From Affinundibacterium baiyunense (GTDB lineage Bacteria; Pseudomonadota; Gammaproteobacteria; Burkholderiales; Burkholderiaceae_D), in NCBI RefSeq assembly GCF_018139645.1, contig NZ_JAGSPM010000009.1:1-64000 (forward strand): a DNA stretch of 64,000 bases. The letters run 5' to 3'. Position numbers and translations under genes: made by a program. How positions within the stretch are numbered: position 1 is the first letter of the stretch; every line of letters starts with the position of its first letter. The notes under the pieces are model-generated. The model was not told where the DNA came from, did no database searches, and worked only from the letters and a program-made list of their open reading frames with translations. Positions 9,264-17,956 of this stretch are shown here, in pieces.

Positions 9264-12200
9264 CTAATTCTTCACGTCTGCTGCTTTAACTGGAACAAAT
9301 TGTCCCATCACATCACGCTTACCTTTTTCCAAATATGGCACTGGTTTATCCATCCATTCTGGGCGCGGTTTATTCAGCAAATAATGATCGAAGAATTCAC
9401 TCATGTGAACAGTGAAATGCTTAATGTTGTCGCGGTCACGCAAACCATGTTTTTCACCGTTGTAGTTAAACCAGTAGGCTTCCTTATTCAGGCGACGCAT
9501 CGCAGTAAAAAACTCAATTGCTTGGTACCAAGGTACAGCGTCATCATCATCGTTATGCACTGTCAAAAATGGTGTCTGTACTTTATCGATCGCAAAAATC
9601 GGTGAGTTTTCTACGTACTTCGCGGTACTATCCCAAGGCGTTCCACCAATACGGCTTTGTTGCTTTTCATATTGAAAAGCACGGCTAATTCCGGCACCCC
9701 AACGAATACCGCCATAGCCACTCACCATATTCGCCATCGAGGCGCCAGCTTCAGCTGCGCGGAAAATATTCGTACGCGTAATCATGTAGCTGATTTGGTA
9801 AGCGCCCCAACTATGTCCTTGAATACCGACACGTTTTGGATCAACATAACCCTTAGCAATCACTTGCTGCACCGCAGGTACTACGGTATCTAGTGCACTC
9901 TTACCTGGGTAACCAGTTTTGTAAACAATATCCGGACGCAACACAACATATCCGTTGCTAACATAACGTGTGACGTTGATATTTTGCGCTGGCGCTGGTG
10001 AGACGAAACGATGCATATTGTCTGTCATCTTTTCGTAGATATACACCATCATCGGATACTTTTTCTTCGGATCAAAGTCCTCAGGCTTAGCGAGCAAAGC
10101 TTTGAGTTTTTTCCCATCAGCGCTGGTGTAATCAATCATCTCTTGCGTACCCCAGTTATATTGGGCTTGCTGAGGATTCGCATGGCTAATTTTCTGCGGT
10201 TTAGCAAAACTCAAATCCGCACTCCACAAATCAGGAAATTCGGTAAACGTTTGCTGTGTAAATAAAATCGTGTCGCTATCCTTTGCTTTCATTAAACCAG
10301 AATACAACTTGTCTCCATGAATCAAACGCTTGGGTTCAAGCGGCTGATTCGCGGTAGGCTGAATGGTGTAGTAACCAGTCGATTGATTCACATCATGCGT
10401 CGCCGATAAAATCCACGGTTTGTCCGCAGGTAAAGCTTTTGTTTGCGGACTTTGACGTACATCACTCAAATGTACATAACGCAGTTCTAATTGATTTTTT
10501 CGACCGAAACCAGCAGTCAAGTTACGTGCCGCTTTAGATTGCAAATTCACTTCCCATAAATCGAATTGATCATAGAGTACTACGCTGGCATCATCGTTGG
10601 TCCAACCTGCTACACCAAACGCATTTTTTGGTTCTGGCGTGTCACGTTGCTGATCTTCAAAACGTGTCTTGATATGCCCTGTTAAATTTGTTTTCTTGCC
10701 GTCAGTCGTTGCATGAGACCACCACACATTTTTATCGGCATCGAAGTAGACAACATATTTACCAGCTGGGGAAAACTGTGGCATAAAGCGCGATTTTTCT
10801 ACCAGCATTTTCGCTTGCCCATTTTGCAGATCAACCGCATAAGCGTCGTAATACAAACTGTCCCATGACATCAAATGACGATAAGGCAGCGTGCTAATTC
10901 CCATCGCAAATTGGGCATTGTCATTCAACATAATCTGGGGAATCAGCTTATTTGCCAATTGCACAAACTTACCTTCAGCTAAATGTACGACCGCACGATA
11001 AGAGCGTTGCTTGTCGCGCTCAGCATTAGCTTTTTGCATAGACTGTAACTCGGGGTCTTTCCAATGCCAAAGATCAACCTTCACTGGCTCGGCGGCATTC
11101 TTTGGTGGCGTAACAGGCAATTCCGCTGTACTCAAAAACAAACGTTGACCATCTTTACTAAAACTAAGATCGGCATACTCACTTGGCGCCCAACCTTTAG
11201 TCATCCCATTCGATTCTGCGTTGACGAGCAACTTCGCTTGCGGCGCATCAGCGCGCCAATAAAACAGAGAATACACTTGCGTATCCTTTGCTTTCTTAGC
11301 CAACTCATCACGATTACTTAACACTGCAAATTGTTGACCAGCATCGTCAAATCGTAAGTATTTGTAGCTACCGGCGCCAGTAAGTATTGGCTTAGCTAGC
11401 TTGGTATCAGCGGACCACAGGTAGACACCTTCTGCTTGAGAAACGGCTTTCACTTTATCTTGTGCAGCGTTATTGTCAGACTTTGCCGCTTCTGCAGATT
11501 GATCTTTAGCCACTTCCTTGATTGGCTCTTTTGCAGCGTCCTTAGCGACATCTTTCAATGAAACCGAATAGGCCAACAAAGTGCCCGCTTTATTCCAAGT
11601 TATATCAGCGACATCTGAGATAGAAGTTTTCTGCTTTTGTGCTAAATCCCAAATGATTAATTCTGTACCCGGTTCTTTCTTTTTCGCTACTGCTCCAGCC
11701 GTAGCCATCATTGCTTGCTGATCATACTGCTCTTGTGAATTCTCGCTTGTGTCTTGCATCACATTAGCATCGTCATCACTTAAGCTATCTGCTTTTACAG
11801 CCTCTTCTTTTTTCAGTTCTTTCTTCAGCTCTTTCACAGGCTCTAACAAAACTGCCAACAAGCTTGTTCCTTCTTCTGGAAAGCTGAAGCGTTTTACACG
11901 TTCAACGTATTCAATTACGCCGGTTGATAAGTCCATCACACCAAGGCTCGCTTTCGGTGCGTCTTCTGGTTTTACTTTCGCTTTCTTTGCTTTTTCAAGG
12001 TCAGCACGCGTTGGCAACACCGAGAACGCAACGAATTTGCCGTCGTAACTAAATACCGGATTGTTGCCACGTGGTGCTCGCCACTCTTTAGCGTCACGTA
12101 CGTTTTTGATGACGATTTCGCCATCGGATTCTTGCCCAACTAATGCATACGCTGCCCACTGTCCATCACGACTCAACACCGCGTTTTGAATACTGCGCCA

Positions 12201-12410
12201 ATTAGCGTAAACATCATGCGTAATGAGTTTTTTTCCTGCCTGCGTCTGATTCGCAGCATTTGCTTCCGCATTTGCTGTAGTGGACTGCGCAATCGCTGTT
12301 TGTGGCACGCTGATCGCTTGCAAACCCAGAACCAAAACGAGGGCACTAACTGGGCGCACGAACGTATTAAAGATAGCATTCGATTGTTTTATTAGATTTT
12401 TTAGTTGCAT
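9264..12410 (-). CDS. Second, larger secreted S9-family peptidase
   Basis: The 1048-residue protein starts at an ATG with AGGAAAGAAG directly upstream. A signal sequence ends near AIAQS (residue 42). As in the 3624-6593 enzyme, a long propeller region is followed by an alpha/beta hydrolase domain with nucleophile GHSWGAY (Ser867), acidic HNDDDDAVPW and His988 in GEKHGLRD. Two charged low-complexity inserts, rich in Lys/Glu/Ala/Asp, sit at about residues 200-235 and 285-320 and make it longer than its neighbour. The propeller has PQFSPAGKYVVYFDADK-type strands. It probably cleaves peptides in the periplasm or outside the cell; the exact specificity cannot be read from sequence. Confidence 0.9.
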   Translation of the reverse strand: MQLKNLIKQSNAIFNTFVRPVSALVLVLGLQAISVPQTAIAQSTTANAEANAANQTQAGKKLITHDVYANWRSIQNAVLSRDGQWAAYALVGQESDGEIVIKNVRDAKEWRAPRGNNPVFSYDGKFVAFSVLPTRADLEKAKKAKVKPEDAPKASLGVMDLSTGVIEYVERVKRFSFPEEGTSLLAVLLEPVKELKKELKKEEAVKADSLSDDDANVMQDTSENSQEQYDQQAMMATAGAVAKKKEPGTELIIWDLAQKQKTSISDVADITWNKAGTLLAYSVSLKDVAKDAAKEPIKEVAKDQSAEAAKSDNNAAQDKVKAVSQAEGVYLWSADTKLAKPILTGAGSYKYLRFDDAGQQFAVLSNRDELAKKAKDTQVYSLFYWRADAPQAKLLVNAESNGMTKGWAPSEYADLSFSKDGQRLFLSTAELPVTPPKNAAEPVKVDLWHWKDPELQSMQKANAERDKQRSYRAVVHLAEGKFVQLANKLIPQIMLNDNAQFAMGISTLPYRHLMSWDSLYYDAYAVDLQNGQAKMLVEKSRFMPQFSPAGKYVVYFDADKNVWWSHATTDGKKTNLTGHIKTRFEDQQRDTPEPKNAFGVAGWTNDDASVVLYDQFDLWEVNLQSKAARNLTAGFGRKNQLELRYVHLSDVRQSPQTKALPADKPWILSATHDVNQSTGYYTIQPTANQPLEPKRLIHGDKLYSGLMKAKDSDTILFTQQTFTEFPDLWSADLSFAKPQKISHANPQQAQYNWGTQEMIDYTSADGKKLKALLAKPEDFDPKKKYPMMVYIYEKMTDNMHRFVSPAPAQNINVTRYVSNGYVVLRPDIVYKTGYPGKSALDTVVPAVQQVIAKGYVDPKRVGIQGHSWGAYQISYMITRTNIFRAAEAGASMANMVSGYGGIRWGAGISRAFQYEKQQSRIGGTPWDSTAKYVENSPIFAIDKVQTPFLTVHNDDDDAVPWYQAIEFFTAMRRLNKEAYWFNYNGEKHGLRDRDNIKHFTVHMSEFFDHYLLNKPRPEWMDKPVPYLEKGKRDVMGQFVPVKAADVKN

Positions 12411-12567
12411 CTTCTTTCCTTTATGTTGGCTTAATTATCGAACCAATGATTCATTATTTGCTGCTTGTTTTTTCTCAATACTTACTACTTATTTCTTTGA
12501 TTATTTAAGGGAAGATGTGATCAACGATTGAGCGAGAGCTGAACGAATCAAGAACTTCCCCTGCGAA

Positions 12568-13338
12568 TTACAGAGCTTGTATTTGCAGAGTTTTAACTAC
12601 TTTCCCTTCCCCTTTTTCACCCATACCTACACCACTATTTTTACTTTCTTTTTTTAGAGCAACTAGACGATCTCCAACTGTTCCGTAAAGCCATTCTTCT
12701 TCATTTTTCATTTCAAAACTAATCACGACATAAGCGCGACCAGATACCGTCTGCGTTAATCGGCTAGCCAAAGGCGTACCATCGGCAGCAATCCAAACGT
12801 CAATCTGACCATCAAATTTTTTCATGTACTTACGCTCACGTTCGTTCAGCTTATCGATCGACATTTCAAAATTTAACAAGCGGGCAGGTTTGCCATTAAA
12901 GCTATCCGCTTTTTCACTCTTAAAATTCGCTTTTTCTAAGCTTCGACTTAAACTACTTGCGGCCGAAATCATAGGTCGCAATGCTGAAGAGTTGACCTCG
13001 CTCAAAGCTGATAATGTCGGTGTTTTCGCTTTTTTATCTTTTTCTCGTTGGCGTTCTTCGGACTCTAGTTTTAACAACATATCCTTGCTATATAAGACTT
13101 GTAGTCCGCGCGAACTTTCTTCAATGCTGACACTCGCCAAACCCTGGGTTTCTTCTTGATCTTTACCTTCGCCTTGTCGATTCCAGGTTTTCGCTTCGAC
13201 TAAGGCTTTCACCGGCGTCTGCCCTTGCAATCGCACTAAAGCTGCTTTCAAATCCGATAAACCATCTGCGTTAGCATGGGTGCTCACACAAATTACGGCA
13301 ACAAAAATACATGATAAAAATTTATAAAAACTAGACAT
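12568..13338 (-). CDS. Secreted protein of unknown function
   Basis: I do not recognise this 256-residue protein. It has a signal peptide (residues 1-24, cut after THANA), a middle rich in charged residues (ESEERQREKDKKAK), and a C-terminal part with beta-strand character (GQIDVWIAADGTPLASRLTQ, RAYVVISFEMKNEEEWLYG). The phrase IDVWIAADGTPLA resembles outer-membrane lipoprotein-sorting or DUF-type beta folds, but that is weak. It lies between the S9 gene and the exonuclease gene on the same strand, with gaps of 157 and 86 bases. Confidence 0.7.
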   Translation of the reverse strand: MSSFYKFLSCIFVAVICVSTHANADGLSDLKAALVRLQGQTPVKALVEAKTWNRQGEGKDQEETQGLASVSIEESSRGLQVLYSKDMLLKLESEERQREKDKKAKTPTLSALSEVNSSALRPMISAASSLSRSLEKANFKSEKADSFNGKPARLLNFEMSIDKLNERERKYMKKFDGQIDVWIAADGTPLASRLTQTVSGRAYVVISFEMKNEEEWLYGTVGDRLVALKKESKNSGVGMGEKGEGKVVKTLQIQAL

Positions 13339-13424
13339 GAATACGTCCTGTAAGGATGTTGCTAGGAGGGTATGACTAAGAAAAGACCAATGAGTTCAGT
13401 CGCGTCAAACCAAACTCTTCGGTA

Positions 13425-14042
13425 TTAGGGTTTTAATGAAATTTGTGCAGTAGCAAGCAAGTAGACCAACAAGGCCGACTGCGCATCATCCGCCGCATAT
13501 TTTAGTTGCTTATCCGTCAATCGCTCGGCCGCCCAATTCGAAGTCGATACGCGTTTTGATTTTTGCAAAACCTGTCCAAAGTATTTTTCAACAGCGCGCT
13601 TTGCACCCATTTGCTTTTTACGGCTATCACTTAAGCTACGGGATAAATCGAGCACATTCGCAATACGAATTCCAAGCTTGCGCGATAACATTTGATTATC
13701 ATCGGATAAACCAAATCCGACTTTTTTAATCTGATCGGATTCAAATACTTCTCGCAATAATTCACGACTAAAGCTGATCTGCTCTGACGATACCAGAGGG
13801 AAAAGAAAGGCAAGCTCTTCAGTCGCTAGTTGAATCAGATGCGGTCCATCAGATTCTTTTCCGGCGGTGAATACTGGCTTTGATTCAGTGTCATAGCCTA
13901 AGCATAAATGCGAGAGTAAGTTGGTGCGTGCTAAATCTAATTGTGTTTGATTTTGCACCAAAATAATTTGGTTTAAGGCTATGCCTGGATAATCTGGCAG
14001 AGTGGGAACTGGTTCCGTCGGAGGAGAAACGAATTGATTCAT
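13425..14042 (-). CDS. DEDDy 3'-5' exonuclease domain protein
   Basis: The 205-residue protein is a single RNase D/WRN-type exonuclease domain. It shows the first acidic pair in GYDTESKP (about 48-50), a middle GFGLSDD block, and the final YAADDA, whose tyrosine and aspartate mark the DEDDy class. There is no HRDC domain, so it is shorter than RNase D and more like the small stand-alone 3'-5' exonucleases. It may trim RNA or single-stranded DNA ends. No functional partner is adjacent. Confidence 0.85.
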   Translation of the reverse strand: MNQFVSPPTEPVPTLPDYPGIALNQIILVQNQTQLDLARTNLLSHLCLGYDTESKPVFTAGKESDGPHLIQLATEELAFLFPLVSSEQISFSRELLREVFESDQIKKVGFGLSDDNQMLSRKLGIRIANVLDLSRSLSDSRKKQMGAKRAVEKYFGQVLQKSKRVSTSNWAAERLTDKQLKYAADDAQSALLVYLLATAQISLKP

Positions 14043-14352
14043 TAATACATTTTTATTTAATTAAGGAAGAATAAAATTAACTCGATTCACTTTAAAAATT
14101 AACAACAAAATAAAGCAATCGAATCGTAGCGACTTATGATGCCATAAAGATTCATGTGACAACTACTTTTTGCTATTGACTGCCAAATCACAACAATGCG
14201 GGCTAGGAATCGTGTTCCATACAAAATTCTTACCCATATTGGCTGTGTTCGCACAAATAGGTTTGCCGAAAAAATCTTAAGCATATAAGAACAAAAAGGC
14301 GACCAGTGGTCGCCTTTTTGTTTTACTTCGGTTGAATACGTTTGAATAATCT
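14043..14352. other. Intergenic region, only a terminator seen
   Basis: About 310 bases separate the exonuclease and GIN-domain genes. Apart from the hairpin at 14293-14319 I see no gene or repeat. The part nearest 14043 should hold the exonuclease promoter. Confidence 0.5.
14293..14319. terminator. Strong hairpin terminator
   Basis: AAAAAGGCGACCA and GTGGTCGCCTTTTT form a near-continuous GC-rich stem with A- and T-runs on either side. It lies just past the stop of the GIN-domain gene (minus strand), which it most likely terminates. Confidence 0.88.
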
Positions 14353-15123
14353 TTATGGTTGCGCACCCTTACGATTCACGCTGCCAGAACCACCGATCGA
14401 TTTACTGACTTGCGGATCACCGTAATAGTTCACGGTACCAGAGCCACCAATACGCACATTTAAATTGTCACTGACCCAAGTCTGTACTGAGCCAGAACCG
14501 CCAATACTAATTCTGACATCTTTGGCAGCTAGCTTAGCCATATTCAATTCACCTGAGCCACCGATAGTTCCTGCGATTTGTGGCACAACACCACGAGCGC
14601 TGAAGTTACCACTGCCGCCGATACTGACTTTTAAGGTCTCTGCCTTTAACTCATTCACATCCATCTCGCCAGAACCACCAATCCGCAGTTTTAAATCGGT
14701 GCCGATGATTTTATCGCTCTTCACACTACCAGAACTCTCTAAGGCAAAATCATCTAAATTCTTAAAATGCACGACGATCGACAGGTTGCGTGTTTTTGGG
14801 TATTGATTCTTCTCTTTTGAGCGTATCTTTAAGGTATTGCCTTCGACTACGACTTCTAGCATAGCTTGAATATTGTCATCGGTTTCAATCGATACCGCCT
14901 CATGATTGCCCTGTTTGAGTTCAACCTTGCCAGGTACAGAAATCTGTATCGCACGAAAATCCTGCACATTCCGCTCTTGCTTAACGACTTTACCGGAACC
15001 CTCAACCGATTTTCCCCACCAGTTACCCCAGCTAGCAGAGGCTGGGGTTGCGGCAAATGCGGTGGCAATGAATGCTGTTGCCAATAAGCGGCGACGCATT
15101 GTGAAAGTTTTTAGTGTCGACAT
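14353..15123 (-). CDS. Secreted GIN-domain (DUF2807) protein with IGGSG repeats
   Basis: The 256-residue protein starts at an ATG with AGAGGTAAATC upstream and has a signal peptide (RRRLLATAFIATAFAATPASA). The body is a head GIN domain: a right-handed beta-helix in which the glycine-rich turn IGGSG recurs about every 16-20 residues, seen six times or so (RIGGSGEMDV, SIGGSGNFSA, TIGGSGELNM, SIGGSGSVQT, RIGGSGTVNY, SIGGSGSVNR). The family was annotated as putative autotransporter adhesin, but no translocator is present; the real role is unknown. The membrane-protein gene upstream (15234-15587) is probably in the same operon. Confidence 0.88.
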   Translation of the reverse strand: MSTLKTFTMRRRLLATAFIATAFAATPASASWGNWWGKSVEGSGKVVKQERNVQDFRAIQISVPGKVELKQGNHEAVSIETDDNIQAMLEVVVEGNTLKIRSKEKNQYPKTRNLSIVVHFKNLDDFALESSGSVKSDKIIGTDLKLRIGGSGEMDVNELKAETLKVSIGGSGNFSARGVVPQIAGTIGGSGELNMAKLAAKDVRISIGGSGSVQTWVSDNLNVRIGGSGTVNYYGDPQVSKSIGGSGSVNRKGAQP

Positions 15124-15233
15124 GATTTACCTCTTTTGCTTCTATGTGGTTAAAACTGAACTCGGTTTTACACTTAATTTTGGTGCTCGCTTCTGTAAGT
15201 CAGATCACTTCTATCGGTGCATTTCAAAAAAGC

Positions 15234-15587
15234 TTAGGCTGCTTTTTTGCGTGAACTACGAGAAATCAGTACAAATAAGCCATACAAAATTAAGAACGGG
15301 ATCATCAGTGGAAGCAAAGCAATCGCGAATGAACCGAGTACGGCACCCAAGACCACAACCAAGACTAAGGCCACCATCGCCAGCACCAAACCGGTAATAC
15401 TTAAGGCGAAGAACAAAGCGCCAAAACCAACCACGCAGGCAATTAAGAATCCAGTAAAGCCACCAATATCGCCGATCTCTTCGCCATCAATAACGATATG
15501 TGATGTGTCAATCGACAGATAGGTCAAGAACAGCAAACCCACAATAATGGCGATAGCGATAAGAATGTTGCGGTGATTCGTTTTCAT
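15234..15587 (-). CDS. Small inner-membrane protein of unknown function
   Basis: The start chosen is the ATG at 15587 with AAGGGGAATAAAA just upstream; an earlier in-frame start at 15614 has no such site. The 117-residue product has one N-terminal helix (ILIAIAIIVGLLFLTYL), a short polar loop, then two to three long Val/Leu/Ala-rich helices and a basic tail SRSSRKKAA. No family is recognised with certainty. It lies 110 bases upstream of the GIN-domain gene on the same strand, so a joint envelope role is plausible. Confidence 0.72.
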   Translation of the reverse strand: MKTNHRNILIAIAIIVGLLFLTYLSIDTSHIVIDGEEIGDIGGFTGFLIACVVGFGALFFALSITGLVLAMVALVLVVVLGAVLGSFAIALLPLMIPFLILYGLFVLISRSSRKKAA

Positions 15588-15792
15588 TTTTATTCCCCTT
15601 ATGTATTTAAGCAAAAACTGCTTCGTTCTCTCAATCGGTCATCAATGAATAACTACCTGTGGCTAACTCGTAATTGCTGATCCGATGACTGCATTGTAGG
15701 GATCGCCGCACTGCGCTGCTAGTGAATTGCGACAGAATGCAAAAACCGAGGAACAAAGTGTCATTTGACTCGAATTCATCTCGCAAATACGT

Positions 15793-16647
15793 TCATTTCA
15801 AGCGACGGAGTGCAGCCATGTGCTTGAAATAGACTAATAAAGCATCTAAATCCGATTCGGATATCGACTGATGATCAAATCCTGGCATCAGTGCTTGTTT
15901 CCAGCTACGCACAGCTGCTGGGTTGCGAATCAACTTACGCAAATACGCTTCGTGAAAATACTCGGTAGGACTAAATGGCTGGTTTAAATCAGGACCGATC
16001 GCGGCATCTCCTCCGCCATTCATACTATGGCAGACCGCACAATTTTTAACATAAATTTGCATACCCTGCATAGCTTGCTGATAATTTTTCAACAATTTTG
16101 GTGAAGGAATTATTTGCGGAAATCTTTGCTGCAAAGGCAGTTCCACACGAATCTTTACCACTTGATAAGGCCATTGCTCATTACTAATCTTGCCTGCTTC
16201 TGGATTCAGCCAGACCAAATAAAACGGCCCTGCGCTCGCAGTTTTTGCTGGATTATTTGGGTCGATCGCTGGCCATGGCTGTTGATCTGTCTCAATCGCC
16301 AGATATGGCTGTCCTTTGCCAACTAAATCGGCAGCTGCGATATTGGCAACAAATCCGTCGGAAGCAACAAACTGCACTGAAGTATTTGCAGCCGCTTTTG
16401 TCATCAACGTCGGCATCAACTTCGCGAAAGGAACCGCGCGGTAAGTCATGCTGCGCTTATAAGCAGAATCTTTGTCGATTTGAATGGGAAGCGATTCCGC
16501 CAATAAAGCGCTACGACTCCATTGTTTTACTGAGGCACCATCACTTACTTCTAATTGAGGTTCTTGGCCCCAAGTAGAAAAACTAATGGCAGCCAATAAC
16601 ACGAGGTAAGCGAACCGCAAAGTATAAGAAACAGCGTAAGCGCGCAT
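15793..16647 (-). CDS. Periplasmic c-type cytochrome with an N-terminal molybdopterin-oxidoreductase-like domain
   Basis: The start is the ATG at 16647 with GGAG six bases upstream; the in-frame TTG at 16659 is part of that site. A signal peptide ends STWGQ. Residues 30-175 resemble the small beta domain of sulfite-oxidase-type proteins (SMTYRAVPFAKLM, GPFYLVWLNPEAG), which here lacks the cofactor cysteine. Residues 185-284 form a class I cytochrome c with CAVCH (Cys203, Cys206, His207) and Met254 in ALMPGF as probable axial ligand. It probably passes electrons in the periplasm, but its partner is not in the window. Isolated gene. Confidence 0.82.
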   Translation of the reverse strand: MRAYAVSYTLRFAYLVLLAAISFSTWGQEPQLEVSDGASVKQWSRSALLAESLPIQIDKDSAYKRSMTYRAVPFAKLMPTLMTKAAANTSVQFVASDGFVANIAAADLVGKGQPYLAIETDQQPWPAIDPNNPAKTASAGPFYLVWLNPEAGKISNEQWPYQVVKIRVELPLQQRFPQIIPSPKLLKNYQQAMQGMQIYVKNCAVCHSMNGGGDAAIGPDLNQPFSPTEYFHEAYLRKLIRNPAAVRSWKQALMPGFDHQSISESDLDALLVYFKHMAALRRLK

Positions 16648-16762
16648 AACAAACTCCAAGACAAGGGTAAAACTGAGGGAATAAATAATTCACAAAATAG
16701 CAAAAGTATAGGCGAACACAGAAAATTTTCTGCATCCTCAACCTAGATGCGATCTGGATCCA

Positions 16763-16780
16763 CTAAAAGCATGCTTTTAG
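16763..16780. repeat. Perfect 18-bp palindrome upstream of glyQ
   Basis: CTAAAAGCATGCTTTTAG is a perfect palindrome, followed at once by a second small hairpin GAGC-GAAAA-GCTC (16782-16794). It lies 145 bases upstream of glyQ, in the gap shared with the divergent cytochrome gene. It could be an operator or a terminator for a lost gene; its role is unknown. Confidence 0.5.
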
Positions 16781-16923
16781 AGCGAAAAGCTCAGTGATAG
16801 CTGACGAATAAGAGCGAAAAAAGGTTAAAATCAAAGGTTTATAAATTCCTTGCTCATGTCATTCAGCTTGCTTCTCGAGACACATGATATAGAGCAACAA
16901 TCCAGCACAAAGGCAGAAGAGCT

Positions 16924-17913
16924 ATGCTCACATTTCAACAAATTATTTTGACCTTACAAGATTATTGGGACAAACAAGGCTGCGCACTGTTGCAACCGAT
17001 CGATATGGAAGTAGGCGCGGGTACGTCACATACCGGAACCTTCTTACGTGCGATTGGCCCTGAGCCTTGGCGCGCTGCCTACGTGCAACCGTCACGCCGT
17101 CCAAAAGATGGCCGCTATGGTGAAAACCCAAATCGCCTTCAACATTACTATCAATATCAGGTAGTGTTAAAACCAGCACCAGAAAATATTTTGGACTTGT
17201 ATTTGGGTTCTTTGAAAGCCTTAGGTCTCGATCTACAACAAAATGATATTCGTTTCGTCGAGGATGACTGGGAAAACCCAACCTTGGGCGCATGGGGCTT
17301 GGGCTGGGAAGTGTGGTTGAATGGGATGGAAGTGACGCAATTCACTTACTTCCAGCAAGTGGGCGGTTTAGATTGCAAACCGATTCTCGGTGAAATCACC
17401 TACGGTATCGAACGTTTGGCGATGTATTTGCAAGGCGTAGAAAATGTCTATGACTTGGTTTGGACGGAGCGCGAAGAGAACGGCAAAACCGTACGCTTAT
17501 CTTACGGTGACGTTTTCCACCAAAACGAAGTCGAGCAATCGACTTTCAATTTTGAATATTCGAATACCGACTTCTTGTTTTCTCTGTTCAGCAACTACGA
17601 AGCAGAAGCAAAACGTCTGCTCGACATCACAGAAAAATCCTTGGCTTTGCCTGCATACGAAATGATTTTGAAGGCAGCGCATACCTTCAACTTGTTGGAC
17701 GCACGCGGCGCAATCTCAGTCACCGAACGTGCTGCTTATATTGGCCGTATTCGTAACTTATCACGTGCTGTTGCGGCAGCATATTTGTCTGCACGCTATC
17801 AATTGGGCTTCCCTATGTGCGCAGAAGACGACCAACATAAACGTGAGGTTGTAGCCGCGATCGAAGCACAACTCGCGAAAGCTACAGCACAAGCAGCAGC
17901 GACAGCAGCTTAA
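16924..17913 (+). CDS. glyQ: Glycyl-tRNA synthetase alpha subunit
   Basis: The 329-residue protein begins [20 protein letters not shown] and has the class II catalytic motifs of the tetrameric bacterial Gly[25 protein letters not shown] and [15 protein letters not shown]. The C-terminus is an Ala-rich tail ([12 protein letters not shown]), a bit longer than the E. coli protein (303). The enzyme charges tRNA-Gly with glycine as an alpha2beta2 complex. The start has AGAAGAGCT upstream. glyS follows after 43 bases, as is usual. Confidence 0.98.
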   Translation: MLTFQQIILTLQDYWDKQGCALLQPIDMEVGAGTSHTGTFLRAIGPEPWRAAYVQPSRRPKDGRYGENPNRLQHYYQYQVVLKPAPENILDLYLGSLKALGLDLQQNDIRFVEDDWENPTLGAWGLGWEVWLNGMEVTQFTYFQQVGGLDCKPILGEITYGIERLAMYLQGVENVYDLVWTEREENGKTVRLSYGDVFHQNEVEQSTFNFEYSNTDFLFSLFSNYEAEAKRLLDITEKSLALPAYEMILKAAHTFNLLDARGAISVTERAAYIGRIRNLSRAVAAAYLSARYQLGFPMCAEDDQHKREVVAAIEAQLAKATAQAAATAA

Positions 17914-17956
17914 GCACTTCGCTCAGCCACAGACAAGTACAGAATTGAGATTGAAC

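Noticed and set aside
16648-16923. T-box riboswitch for glyQS
   Set aside because: No specifier loop or T-box sequence seen and this regulation is not expected in proteobacteria.
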